A stretch of DNA of 64,000 nt from Bradyrhizobium sp. 21 (GTDB lineage: Bacteria > Pseudomonadota > Alphaproteobacteria > Rhizobiales > Xanthobacteraceae): assembly GCF_023073335.1 (NCBI RefSeq), contig NZ_JADPJG010000032.1, forward strand, positions 62,001-126,000, read 5' to 3'. Below, one piece after another: positions 8,599-17,426 of this stretch. Within the stretch, counting starts at the first letter, position 1, and every line of letters begins with the position of its first letter. Below the pieces are notes generated by a model. That model did not search any database, had not been told where the DNA came from, and saw only the letters and a list, made by a program, of their open reading frames with translations. Both the position numbers and the translations under genes were made by a program.

Positions 8599-9840
8599 GT
8601 GACGGAAAATCCTGTTCGCATCGAAGCCGACTATCTGATCGAGACGCCGGTCGCTCCGCAACTCGCTGCGGAAACGATGGCGGGCGAGCAATCGAGCGGG
8701 ACGTTCGTCGCGGTGCCCGGCGAGACGCCGGAGCTGAAGGCGCGTGCGGCGGCCCGCGTCGAGAGCATCGCGTTGCTTGGCACGGTCCCCGCACCGTCGC
8801 TTCCGGTCGCCCGTCCCATCAACCCCGACGGCCCCTGGCACCGCGCGCGCGTCACCTTGTCGTGGCCGCTCGACAATATCGGCGCGTCGCTGCCCAACCT
8901 CGTCACGGCGATTGCGGGCAATCTCTGGGAACTGCGCCAGCTGACCGGTCTGCGGCTGCTCGACCTGCGCCTGCCGCTCGCGTTCGCCGCCGCCTATGCC
9001 GGGCCGAAATTCGGCGTCGCCGGCACGCGCGAGCTGACCGGCGTCAGCGGCCGTCCGCTGATCGGCACCATCATCAAGCCGAGCATCGGGCTCAGCCCGG
9101 CCGAGACCGCGAATCTGGTCGCCACGCTGTGCGAGGCCGGCATCGACTTCATCAAGGACGATGAATTGCAATCGGACGGCGCCTATTGTCCGTTCGACCA
9201 ACGCGTCCGCGCCGTGATGCGTGTTGTCAACGACCACGCGATCCGAACCGGCAAGAAGGTCATGATCGCCTTCAACGTCACCGGCGAGATCGACCAGATG
9301 CGCCGCCGCCACGATCTGGTGCTCAGCGAGGGCGGCACCTGCGTGATGGCGAGCATCAATTCCGTCGGGCTCGCCGGCATGGTCGAGCTCGGGCGCCACA
9401 CACAGCTTCCCGTTCATGCGCATCGCAACGGCTGGGGCGCGCTCAGCCGTCACCCCGCGCTCGGCTGGGACTATACGGCGTGGCACAAGATCTGGCGGCT
9501 GGCCGGCGCCGACCACATGCATGTCAACGGCATCGGCAACAAGTTCAGCGAGACCGACGACAGCGTCGTTACATCGGCCAAGGCCGCGCTGACGCCGATG
9601 TTCGCGCATAAGCCGTGCATCGCGATGCCCGTGTTCTCGTCGGGCCAGACGCCGGCGCAGGCGCTACCGACCTGGCGCGCGCTGGGCTCGACAGATCTGA
9701 TCTTCGCAGCCGGCGGCGGCATTCTCGCCCATCCCGATGGACCGGCCGCCGGCGTTGCCGATTTGCGCGCGGCGTGGGACGCCGCGATCTCGGGCGACGC
9801 GGCGATCGCGGGCGACGCGGCGATCGCTGGCACGCCATGA
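8599..9840 (+). CDS. RuBisCO-like protein (RLP)
   Basis: This 413-aa member of the RuBisCO large-subunit superfamily keeps the catalytic framework: Lys160 in GTIIKPSIGL, the carbamylatable Lys186 with Asp188 and Glu189 in DFIKDDE, His in VHAHRNGWG, His and Lys in HVNGIGNKF, Ser in PVFSSGQTP, and the phosphate-loop glycines AAGGGILAHPDG. In D-apiose catabolism, RLPs act on 3-oxo-isoapionate 4-phosphate made by a DUF1537 kinase. The DUF1537 gene overlaps this one by 4 bp, so an OiaX/OiaT-like decarboxylase or transcarboxylase/hydrolase is the best hypothesis; true CO2 fixation is unlikely. It starts at GTG 8599. The C-terminus ends in a short tandem repeat of DAAI(S/A)G units. Confidence 0.92.
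   Translation: MTENPVRIEADYLIETPVAPQLAAETMAGEQSSGTFVAVPGETPELKARAAARVESIALLGTVPAPSLPVARPINPDGPWHRARVTLSWPLDNIGASLPNLVTAIAGNLWELRQLTGLRLLDLRLPLAFAAAYAGPKFGVAGTRELTGVSGRPLIGTIIKPSIGLSPAETANLVATLCEAGIDFIKDDELQSDGAYCPFDQRVRAVMRVVNDHAIRTGKKVMIAFNVTGEIDQMRRRHDLVLSEGGTCVMASINSVGLAGMVELGRHTQLPVHAHRNGWGALSRHPALGWDYTAWHKIWRLAGADHMHVNGIGNKFSETDDSVVTSAKAALTPMFAHKPCIAMPVFSSGQTPAQALPTWRALGSTDLIFAAGGGILAHPDGPAAGVADLRAAWDAAISGDAAIAGDAAIAGTP
9774..9827 (+). repeat. 18-bp tandem repeat in the RLP 3' end
   Basis: There are two perfect 18-bp copies (9792-9809 and 9810-9827) and a degenerate one before them (9774-9791, 14 of 18 matching). They encode DAAI-S/A-G units at the extreme C-terminus and end just before the stop/start overlap with the kinase gene. 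This looks like recent slippage. Confidence 0.75.
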
Positions 9841-11249
9841 GCGGCGCATCCGCCCTGCCTGACGGACCCCTCATCGCCTTCTATGGCGACGATTACACCG
9901 GTTCGTCCGCGGCAATGGAAGCCCTCACCTTCGCGGGCCTGCCGACAATTTTGTTCCTCGAGCCTCCGACGCCGGAACGTCTCGCGGCCGCCCGGCAGTT
10001 CCGCGGCATCGGCATTGCCGGCACGGCGCGGGCGAAGGATCCGGCCTGGATGGAGCTGAATCTTCCGCCGGCCTTTGACGTGCTAGCCGGCATCGGTGCG
10101 CCGATCGCGCACTACAAGGTGTGCTCGACTTTCGATTCCGCGCCGCATATCGGCTCGATCGGACGTGCGATTGATCTGGCGGTGCCGCTTCTCGGCGGCA
10201 GCTGGCATCCGCTGCTCGTGGGATCGCCGGCGATGGGCCGCTATCAGATGTTCGGCCATCTGTTCGCGACCGTAAGCGGCGTCGGCCATCGCCTTGATCG
10301 GCACCCGACCATGTCGCGTCATCCGGTAACGCCGATGGACGAAAGCGATCTCGGCCGGCATCTTGCAAAACAGACGGCGCGATCGATCGGGCTGATCGAT
10401 TTCGTCACCATGGCCAATGGCGGCGCGGATCTGGCGCTCATGCGCGCAAGGCGCGCCGGCACTGAGATCATCTCGCTCGACGTGCTCGACCAGGCATCGC
10501 TGATCGAAGCCGGGCGCCTCATCTGGGAATATCGCGATAAGCGGCTCTTTGTCGCCGGCTCGCAAGGCGTCGAACAGGCGCTGGTCGCCTATTGGCGGTC
10601 GGCAGGACTGATCCCCAACAGCAAGCCCGATCTGCGCCTCGCTGGCGTCGGGCGCATCGCCTGCATCTCCGGCTCCTGCTCGCCGGTCACCGCAGGACAG
10701 ATAGCGCACGCCGCAGAGAACGGCTTTGAAGTCGTACGGCTCGACGCCACGCGCGCCGTCCACGCAACCGAATGGACCAATGAAATCGGCCGCGGAGTCG
10801 TGTCCGCGCTCGCAGCGCTCTCCTCCGGGCGAGATGCGCTCCTGATCACCGCGAGAGGCCCCGACGACCCTGCGATCGGTTCTCTCAACGCGGCGATCGA
10901 GACGAGCGGCGCGGCGGCGACCGCGGTGAACGACCGTATCGGCACTGGACTCGGCCAAGCGCTGGACTCCATCCTAGAAACCGCACGACTCCAGCGCACG
11001 GTGGTCGCTGGCGGCGACACGTCAGGGCATGCATTGCAGGCCATGGGCATCTATGCGCTGAACGCGATTGCCCCGCTTGCAGAAGGGGCACCGCTCTGTC
11101 TCGCGTCATCGGATCGTACGCACGCGAGCATCGAGATCGCACTGAAGGGCGGACAGGTGGGCGAAGTCGATTTGTTCTGCCGCGCGAGAGACGGCGGATC
11201 GCGCGAGCAACCGCACGAAACGCAGTCCGGCCAAGCCCGTCCCCAATGA
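9837..11249 (+). CDS. DUF1537 four-carbon acid-sugar kinase family protein
   Basis: This 470-aa protein has the two-domain DUF1537 (acid-sugar kinase) fold: an N-terminal substrate domain starting IAFYGDDYTGSSAAMEAL, and a C-terminal nucleotide-binding domain with VVAGGDTSGHALQAMGI. Characterised members phosphorylate erythronate, threonate, denguluronate or 3-oxo-isoapionate. It overlaps the RLP stop by ATGA. An RLP and a DUF1537 kinase together are known from 3-oxo-isoapionate pathways (OiaK with OiaX or OiaT), so an OiaK-like role is likely but not proven. It is the last gene of the operon and converges with the GH13 gene. Confidence 0.9.
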   Translation: MSGASALPDGPLIAFYGDDYTGSSAAMEALTFAGLPTILFLEPPTPERLAAARQFRGIGIAGTARAKDPAWMELNLPPAFDVLAGIGAPIAHYKVCSTFDSAPHIGSIGRAIDLAVPLLGGSWHPLLVGSPAMGRYQMFGHLFATVSGVGHRLDRHPTMSRHPVTPMDESDLGRHLAKQTARSIGLIDFVTMANGGADLALMRARRAGTEIISLDVLDQASLIEAGRLIWEYRDKRLFVAGSQGVEQALVAYWRSAGLIPNSKPDLRLAGVGRIACISGSCSPVTAGQIAHAAENGFEVVRLDATRAVHATEWTNEIGRGVVSALAALSSGRDALLITARGPDDPAIGSLNAAIETSGAAATAVNDRIGTGLGQALDSILETARLQRTVVAGGDTSGHALQAMGIYALNAIAPLAEGAPLCLASSDRTHASIEIALKGGQVGEVDLFCRARDGGSREQPHETQSGQARPQ

Positions 11250-11398
11250 GTGTAGCTCGGACCAATTGGCCTCCTCGTCTGCTTTCGGCGGCTTCGGCAC
11301 GCTTTCGCTGCGCCGAGGTCGGCGGGCCTCCATATCCGGGTCAGCAGCATCAGGCGGCCTAGCGACGCTCGGTGCCCAACGCGGCGGCGAGGACATCC

Positions 11399-12994
11399 TC
11401 AGGCATCGATTTCGATGATCAAGCCCTCGCCGCCGCGAAGCAGGACCGTTGGCTTTTCCAGCCGCTCGGTTCGACGGTCCGGATTGGTCGCGATCAAGAT
11501 ACGACCATGACCTCGGCAATCCCATTTACGCGGCTCGTTGGAAAGATTGAGGACGATTAGAACTTTGCGGTCGCCGGCCACGCGCCTGAAGGCGAGCACG
11601 TCATGGCGGGACGGGATCGCTTCCTGCTCACCGTACTGAAGGCAAGGGTGCGCTCGCCTCAACGCGATCAACTGCCGGAACAGTTGCAGGATCGTGTCGC
11701 GATCACCGCGTTGCTGCGCGACGTTGGGCGTGCCATCATGCTCCAGCGGCAGCCAGGGTTCGCCTGTGGTGAAGCCTCCCTTTGGGCTGTCATCCCAGCG
11801 CATCGGGGCCCGTTCCGGATCACGGCAAAGACCATATCCTGGAACGAGCTTCTCGAAGGGATCGCGCACGCGATCGGGCGGGATCGGGACACGCTCGCGG
11901 CCGATCTCGTCGCCCATGTAGAAGAACGGCGTCCCCTTGAGCGTAAGCAGGAGCATCGCCAACAGCCGCATCTGCCGCTGCCCGATCTTGCTGGCGACGC
12001 GCTGCTTGTCGTGGCCGCCGATCACCCAGACCGGCCAGGCGCCCTTGGGCAGAGCATTCCGATAGGCATCGATCGTGGCCTGCAGGGAGAGCGCGTCCCA
12101 GGCGGAATCCAGCAGGGCGAAATTCAACGGCAGATGCAGCCGCGGCCGCTCGTTGCCGTAAAAATGGCCGATGCGATCGGTCTTGCCCTGAACCTCACCG
12201 CATAACAGCCGGCCGGGATATTCGTCGATCACCTCGCGAATGAACTCGATGCAGTGCATCGTCTCGGGTCTGTCGTCGGTGAAGACCGGCGTGTCACGCT
12301 GCGGCGGCGGCTTGCCCTTGGCTTCCGGATTTGGGGGATTGTCGCGCAGCAGATGGTCCTTGATCAGCACGGCGCTGGCGTCCACGCGCAAGCCATCGAC
12401 CCCGCGGTCGAGCCAGAAGCGCATCACATCGGCGAGTGCGGCACGCACCTGCGGATTGCGCCAGTTCAGGTCGGGCTGCTCGACCAGAAAAGAGTGGTAG
12501 TAATATTGGCCGCGCGCCTCGCACCATTCCCATGCACTGCCTCCGAAGCGGCTCAGCCAGTTGTTGGGCGGGCCGCCATTGTCGGCGGCATCGGCCCAGA
12601 TGTACCAATCCGCCTTGGGATTGTCGCGCGACCTCATGCTTTCAAAGAACCAGGCGTGATCGGACGATGTGTGGTTCGGCACGAAGTCGAGGATCAACCG
12701 GATGCCAGCCTCGTGCAGCGCGGCAACGAGGCGATCGAAATCATCCAGGTTTCCAAAGACGGGATCGACCGCGCAATAGTCCGCAATGTCATAGCCGAGA
12801 TCGCGAAATGGGCTCTGGTAGATCGGTGTCAGCCAGACCGCATCGATCCCGAGCCATTTCAGGTAGTCTATGCGAGAGAGCACTCCCCTGAGATCGCCTT
12901 TGCCGTCACCATTGGAGTCCTGAAAGGAGATCGGAGCGACTTCGTAGATCGTGGCAGTTCTCCACCACTCATCTCCCATTGCGTTCAGCGTCAT
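11399..12994 (-). CDS. GH13 family alpha-glucosidase/alpha-amylase
   Basis: This protein of about 531 aa carries the glycoside hydrolase family 13 (beta/alpha)8 barrel with all four conserved regions: DFVPNHTS, GLRVDAS (nucleophile Asp, about 205), LLCGEVQ (acid/base Glu, about 267) and GGHDKQR (transition-state Asp, about 329). The C-terminal beta domain begins near residue 440. The N-terminus (TIYEVAPISFQDSNGDGKGDLRG) is typical of oligo-1,6-glucosidase/alpha-glucosidase and trehalose-acting members. No signal peptide is seen, so it is cytoplasmic. A TTG at 13021 or ATG at 12979 are alternative starts. It is a monocistronic minus-strand gene, and substrate specificity cannot be decided by eye. 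Confidence 0.9.
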   Translation of the reverse strand: MTLNAMGDEWWRTATIYEVAPISFQDSNGDGKGDLRGVLSRIDYLKWLGIDAVWLTPIYQSPFRDLGYDIADYCAVDPVFGNLDDFDRLVAALHEAGIRLILDFVPNHTSSDHAWFFESMRSRDNPKADWYIWADAADNGGPPNNWLSRFGGSAWEWCEARGQYYYHSFLVEQPDLNWRNPQVRAALADVMRFWLDRGVDGLRVDASAVLIKDHLLRDNPPNPEAKGKPPPQRDTPVFTDDRPETMHCIEFIREVIDEYPGRLLCGEVQGKTDRIGHFYGNERPRLHLPLNFALLDSAWDALSLQATIDAYRNALPKGAWPVWVIGGHDKQRVASKIGQRQMRLLAMLLLTLKGTPFFYMGDEIGRERVPIPPDRVRDPFEKLVPGYGLCRDPERAPMRWDDSPKGGFTTGEPWLPLEHDGTPNVAQQRGDRDTILQLFRQLIALRRAHPCLQYGEQEAIPSRHDVLAFRRVAGDRKVLIVLNLSNEPRKWDCRGHGRILIATNPDRRTERLEKPTVLLRGGEGLIIEIDA

Positions 12995-13559
12995 CTCATC
13001 GCACTCAAAATGGAAGCTCAAAGGCGGTTGATAACTTTGCTTCCCGGTGCGCGTTCCTACGCGTAACTTGTCGCAGCCGTCTGCTTGCCTCTACGCCCAG
13101 GAACTGACGACGTGGAGCTTTGTTGATACCGCATGCTGGGCTGCTCGCACGTCCCGGCTCTCGCGGCCCCGGCGACCCAACCCCCGGACCTTGCCGGGGC
13201 CGCGCATGCTGTAGCGAAGAGGTTCATCAGGACCAGAGACATGCGCGAAGATATCCGCGTTCTTGCCCAGCCCGGAGCGATGATCGCCATTCTCGCCGTC
13301 CTCTTGCTCATGGCTGTCGGCGACGCGGCGATCGTCATCGCCGCAAAGGGCTGGCCGCTCTAGCCCACCCGGTCCGCTGAGTGGATCTCTTGCGCATGTT
13401 CTCCAGGGCCGGAATGCGCTGCTGCGAACTGCCATCGGTACGGCCTCGCCGATATCTCCGAACTCCGCGGCTCCCACGCGGCCAGTAGATCCGAGACCGA
13501 ATAGGAACCTTCAAAGGATTCGCCGGTTCCGCCTCGTAATGGGGAGCCATGCGAAGGTC
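12995..13559. other. Intergenic region between GH13 and cox genes
   Basis: This divergent spacer of about 565 bp should hold the GH13 promoter (minus strand) and the oxidase-operon promoter (plus strand). No hexamer pair stands out. The only coding candidate is the small membrane ORF at 13241-13363. Confidence 0.5.
13241..13363 (+). CDS. Possible 40-aa single-span membrane protein
   Basis: A short ORF starting MREDIRVLAQPGAM contains one strongly hydrophobic segment (IAILAVLLLMAVGDAAIVIAA). It lies about 200 bp before the subunit II gene of the oxidase operon. Small single-span proteins often accompany terminal oxidases, but the ribosome-binding site is weak and I recognise no family. It may be spurious. 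Confidence 0.35.
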   Translation: MREDIRVLAQPGAMIAILAVLLLMAVGDAAIVIAAKGWPL

Positions 13560-14570
13560 ATGTCTGTTTGGGTGAGAACGGCTCTGGTGCTGTCGGCGAC
13601 GTGGCTCCTGGCCGGTTGCAGCGGACGGCAATCTGCGCTCGATCCGCAAGGGCTTCAGTCCGAGCAGATACGGCAGACGCTTTTCGTATTCCTGGTCGTC
13701 GCGACGATCATCTGGATTGCTGTGGTGTTCGTCCTCAGCATGGGAATGTTGCGCCGAAAGCGCGAGGCCGCCCAGCCACTCGGGCTCCATGAGGAATTCG
13801 AAGAACGCAGCGGCCGTGTCATCCTCATGCTCGGACTCGCGACCACGGTGGTCGTGCTCGGCCTCTCCGTCGTCAGTTATGCCGGACAGCGCACTGTCTT
13901 CGCCAAGAGCGAGAATGCACTCACGCTCAAAATCATCGGCCACCAGTGGTGGTGGGAGGTTCACTACGAGGGCGACAGCCCGGACAAGACCTTCGCTACT
14001 GCAAATGAGATCCGCATTCCGACCGGACAGCCAGTGAAGGTCGAGCTGGAGTCCGCCGACGTGATCCACAGCTTCTGGGTCCCGAGTCTCACCGGGAAGA
14101 TGGACCTCATCACCGGACAGAAGAACGAACTGCAATTCACCGCCAAGAAGGCCGGCGTCTACCGCGGGCAATGCGCCGAATTTTGCGGCCTTCAGCACGC
14201 GCATATGGCGTTTGCGGTGATTGCACTGCCCCCGGACGAATTTGGCCGCTGGCGGGATCATGAAAACCAGAGCGCGAGCAGCCCTCCGGATCAGCTCGGC
14301 AGGCAGGGCGAGGCTTTGTTTCGCGCCCGCGGCTGTGCACTGTGCCACAACATCAGCGGCACGCCGGCCGGCGGACAGATGGGCCCTGATCTCACGCATA
14401 TCGGGAGCCGCACGACGATCGCCGCCGGAACGCTGCCGAACACGCCGGCGACGCTCGGCGCCTGGATCGCCGATCCCCAGCACATCAAGCCCGGCAATCT
14501 CATGCCGCAAATGCCGCTGCAATCGGGCGAGCTCATCGCCATCCTTCATTATCTGGAGCAGCTCAAGTGA
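13560..14570 (+). CDS. coxB: Cytochrome c oxidase subunit II with fused cytochrome c domain (caa3 type)
   Basis: This 336-aa lipoprotein subunit II has a signal ending in the lipobox LAGC, two transmembrane helices (about 45-65 and 90-110), the WWWEVHY region, and a CuA domain with CAEFCGLQHAHM (about 203-214). A C-terminal class I cytochrome c domain carries CALCH near residue 258 and an axial Met in MPQMPL. This caa3 layout resembles CoxM of the Bradyrhizobium coxMNOP operon, so the oxidase can accept electrons from cytochrome c through its own heme. The start is 13560 or 13539 (seven residues longer). The stop overlaps the subunit I start. Confidence 0.95.
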   Translation: MSVWVRTALVLSATWLLAGCSGRQSALDPQGLQSEQIRQTLFVFLVVATIIWIAVVFVLSMGMLRRKREAAQPLGLHEEFEERSGRVILMLGLATTVVVLGLSVVSYAGQRTVFAKSENALTLKIIGHQWWWEVHYEGDSPDKTFATANEIRIPTGQPVKVELESADVIHSFWVPSLTGKMDLITGQKNELQFTAKKAGVYRGQCAEFCGLQHAHMAFAVIALPPDEFGRWRDHENQSASSPPDQLGRQGEALFRARGCALCHNISGTPAGGQMGPDLTHIGSRTTIAAGTLPNTPATLGAWIADPQHIKPGNLMPQMPLQSGELIAILHYLEQLK

Positions 14571-16480
14571 GCATGGCCGCTGAACCAAATGAGTTGCGCG
14601 ACGACGTCCTGAATGGCCTTCAGCTTTCCACGCAGCTCGAGCGGGTATGGCGCACGCCGTCCGGTCTGTTCGGTGCGCTGATGTCGGTCGACCATAAGGT
14701 CGTGGGGCGTCGCTACATCGTGACCGCCTTTGCATTCCTGCTTCTGGGCGGCGTCCTTGCGATTCTGATGCGCGTTCAGCTTGCCGGACCGGAGAAGACG
14801 TTTCTCTCCGCCGACAAGTACAACCAGATCTTCACGATGCATGGCTCGACGATGATGTTCCTGTTCGCCGTGCCTGTCATGGAAGCGTTCGCGGTTTATC
14901 TCGTGCCCTTAATGGTCGGCACGCGAAACATCGCCTTTCCTCGCCTGAATGCCTTCAGCTATTGGATGTTTCTGTTCGGCGGCTGCTTTCTGTGGATCTC
15001 GTTCCTGTTCAATGTCGGCCCCGATGTCGGCTGGTTCGCCTACGTTCCGCTTTCCAATCTCCAGTTCACACCGACCAAGCGCGCCGACGTCTGGGCGCAG
15101 ATGATCACCTTTACGGAAGTCGCGGCGCTCGCCGTCTCCGTTGAGATCGTCGTCACCGTGTTCAAGCTCCGGGCGCCGGGCATGACGCTCGACCGAATTC
15201 CTCTCTTCGTCTGGGCGATGCTGGTCACGAGCTTCCTGGTGATGTTTGCCATGCCTTCGATCATGGTCGCATCGACGTCGCTGATCCTCGATCGCCTCGT
15301 CAACACCCGCTTCTATGATCCCTCATCGGGCGGGCACCCTCTGCTGTGGCAGCATTTGTTCTGGTTCTTCGGGCATCCCGAGGTCTACATCATCTTCATC
15401 CCGGGCACGGGCATGGTCTCGGCCATCCTCGCGACCTTCGCCCGCCGGCCAGTGATCGGTTATCCCGTCATCATCCTCTCGCTGATCGCAACGGGCTTCC
15501 TGTCGTTCGGCCTGTGGGTCCACCACATGTTCGTGACAGGACTGCCCCAGCTTGGCGCCGGGCTATTCACGGCTTCGAGCATGCTCATTGCAGTGCCGAG
15601 CGGCCTGCAGATATTCTGCTGGCTGGCAACGCTGTGGGACGGGCGGCCGGTCTACCGAACGCCGCTGTTGTTCGTGATCGGATTCATCGTGATCTTCGTG
15701 CTCGGCGGCCTGTCCGGCGTGATGGTTGCCTCGGTGCCGATCGACACCCAGGTGCACGACACCTATTTCGTCGTCGCCCACTTTCACTATGTCCTGATCG
15801 GCGGCGCCGTCTTCCCGCTGCTGGGCGCAGTCTACTACTGGCTTCCCAAGATCACCGGACGCATGCTGAGCGAACGGCTTGGCCGCTGGAATTTCTGGCT
15901 CGCCTTCGTCGGCTTCAACATCGCGTTCTTTCCGATGCACATCCTCGGGCTGATCGGGATGCCGCGTCGGGTCTACACCTATACCGCGGAGATGGATTGG
16001 GCGCATCTGAACCTCTTGTCGAGCGGCGGCGCGCTCCTCTTCGCGCTCAGCTTTGCACTGTTGCTCGTCAATGTGATCTACAGCCTCCGCAAGGGTGAGC
16101 TCGCCGGCGACAATCCGTGGAGCGCGTCGACGCTGGAATGGGCGACGACCTCGCCGCCCCCGCCTCAGGGTTTCGATCGCATTCCGGTGGTCAAACACCG
16201 CGATCCGCTGTGGGCCGATGGCGAGAGCCTGCCCGTCGTTGCGGGCTTGAGTGTCGAGCGGCGCGAAGTCCTGCTGACCTCGCTGGCGGAGGCCGAGCCA
16301 CAGATCCGCGAGGCATCCCCCGAACCGAGCATCTGGCCTTTGCTCACAGCCGTCGCAACGACCGTGTTCTTCATCGGCTCGATCTTCACCCCCTGGGCGG
16401 TGCTCTGGGGTACGCCACCGATGGCCGTGACCTTGATCGGCTGGTTTTGGCCGACCGGCAGCAAGGAGGACGAGGAGTGA
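14567..16480 (+). CDS. ctaD: Cytochrome c oxidase subunit I
   Basis: This 637-aa heme-copper oxidase subunit I carries the heme-a ligand region HGSTMMF (about 91), FFGHPEVYI with the CuB His and cross-linked Tyr, WVHHMFVTG (CuB His pair) and AHFHYVLIGG (heme a3 and heme a ligands). Two extra C-terminal helices (about 585-630) match the first two helices usually found in subunit III, as in caa3 oxidases. GTG 14567 has GGAG eight bases before it and overlaps the subunit II stop; ATG 14573 is an alternative. It corresponds to CoxN of coxMNOP by order and features. Confidence 0.96.
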   Translation: MSMAAEPNELRDDVLNGLQLSTQLERVWRTPSGLFGALMSVDHKVVGRRYIVTAFAFLLLGGVLAILMRVQLAGPEKTFLSADKYNQIFTMHGSTMMFLFAVPVMEAFAVYLVPLMVGTRNIAFPRLNAFSYWMFLFGGCFLWISFLFNVGPDVGWFAYVPLSNLQFTPTKRADVWAQMITFTEVAALAVSVEIVVTVFKLRAPGMTLDRIPLFVWAMLVTSFLVMFAMPSIMVASTSLILDRLVNTRFYDPSSGGHPLLWQHLFWFFGHPEVYIIFIPGTGMVSAILATFARRPVIGYPVIILSLIATGFLSFGLWVHHMFVTGLPQLGAGLFTASSMLIAVPSGLQIFCWLATLWDGRPVYRTPLLFVIGFIVIFVLGGLSGVMVASVPIDTQVHDTYFVVAHFHYVLIGGAVFPLLGAVYYWLPKITGRMLSERLGRWNFWLAFVGFNIAFFPMHILGLIGMPRRVYTYTAEMDWAHLNLLSSGGALLFALSFALLLVNVIYSLRKGELAGDNPWSASTLEWATTSPPPPQGFDRIPVVKHRDPLWADGESLPVVAGLSVERREVLLTSLAEAEPQIREASPEPSIWPLLTAVATTVFFIGSIFTPWAVLWGTPPMAVTLIGWFWPTGSKEDEE

Positions 16481-17076
16481 GACAGACCATTGTCCGCAGC
16501 GTCGCTGAGTTGCCGACTTACGGCTACGGTCCGCGCAGCGGACCGTGGTGGGGCGCCATGGGCTTCATGGCGCTCGAAGGCATGGGCTTTGCCATTGCCA
16601 TCGGCGCCTATCTCTATCTTTACGCCGTCAATCCGAACTGGCCGATCGGCGCCTTGCCGCCCGACCTCTGGCCGGGTACGACCGAGACGGCGGTCTATCT
16701 GCTGAGCATCATCCCGAACGAGATCACCAATCGCGCCGCACACCGGCAGGATCTTGCGAAGGTGCGGGCCGGCCTTGTGGTGATGGCCCTGATCGGCATC
16801 GCGCTTCTGGTGCTGCGCGGCTTCGAATTCGCCCATCTCAATACGCGCTGGGACAATTCGGCCTATGGATCGATCGTGTGGCTCATTCTTGGGCTGCACA
16901 CGACGCATCTTGCGACCGATGTCGGCGATACCGTCGTCCTGGCGGTGCTGATGTTCACGCGGCACGCTAAGCCCCGCAGGTTCAGCGATGTGACTGACAA
17001 CGTGTTCTACTGGAACTTCGTTGTGCTCGCCTGGCTTCCGCTTTATGTCCTGCTCGATTGGGTGCCCCGTCTATGA
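16477..17076 (+). CDS. Cytochrome c oxidase subunit III-like protein
   Basis: This 199-aa membrane protein has about five helices and subunit III features (FEFAHLNTRWDNSAYGS, LGLHTTHLATDVGD). It lacks the first two helices of long subunit III, which are attached to subunit I here. It starts at GTG 16477, overlapping the subunit I stop, and its own stop overlaps the next ATG. It matches CoxO of the alternative oxidase operon by position. It stabilises the catalytic subunit and possibly supports proton uptake; that role is family knowledge. Confidence 0.9.
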   Translation: MRQTIVRSVAELPTYGYGPRSGPWWGAMGFMALEGMGFAIAIGAYLYLYAVNPNWPIGALPPDLWPGTTETAVYLLSIIPNEITNRAAHRQDLAKVRAGLVVMALIGIALLVLRGFEFAHLNTRWDNSAYGSIVWLILGLHTTHLATDVGDTVVLAVLMFTRHAKPRRFSDVTDNVFYWNFVVLAWLPLYVLLDWVPRL

Positions 17077-17426
17077 CCGAAGCTACCGGACGCGCTCGAC
17101 TGCTGTATTGGGCTGGCGTTGCACTTGGGCCCCTCGCATGGGGCATCAATTTGCAAGGCGTCTACGTGCTGGCGCACTTCTCCTGCGAGAGCGCCAGGAT
17201 GAGCGGCACGATCCTGAGCGCTGCTCTGACGATCGTCGCTCTTCTGGGCAGCGCCATATCGGCGCGCGCCGTCCGTCGCGGAGCCGGCGCTGAATGGACC
17301 GATGCCCAAGGCGGCGGACCGCGGACGTTCATGGCCTGGGTCGGCGTCGGCAACGGTGTGTTGTTTGCGCTGGCGATTGCGAACCAGCTTGCCGCATCAT
17401 TGATGATCAGCCCATGCCTGCGATAG
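17073..17426 (+). CDS. Small membrane protein in the oxidase operon
   Basis: This 117-aa protein has three to four hydrophobic segments (LYWAGVALGPLAWGI, GTILSAALTIVALLG, AWVGVGNGVLFALAIANQ). ATG 17073 overlaps the subunit III stop, and its 3' end overlaps the CtaG-like gene by 13 bp, so it belongs to the translationally coupled oxidase operon. Its position matches CoxP in coxMNOP-type operons, but similarity to any subunit is not evident by eye. It may be a small subunit or assembly factor. Confidence 0.82.
   Translation: MTEATGRARLLYWAGVALGPLAWGINLQGVYVLAHFSCESARMSGTILSAALTIVALLGSAISARAVRRGAGAEWTDAQGGGPRTFMAWVGVGNGVLFALAIANQLAASLMISPCLR

Noticed and set aside
8599..9840. Autotrophic RuBisCO large subunit
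   Set aside because: No small subunit, activase or phosphoribulokinase nearby; length and the DUF1537 partner fit a RuBisCO-like protein.
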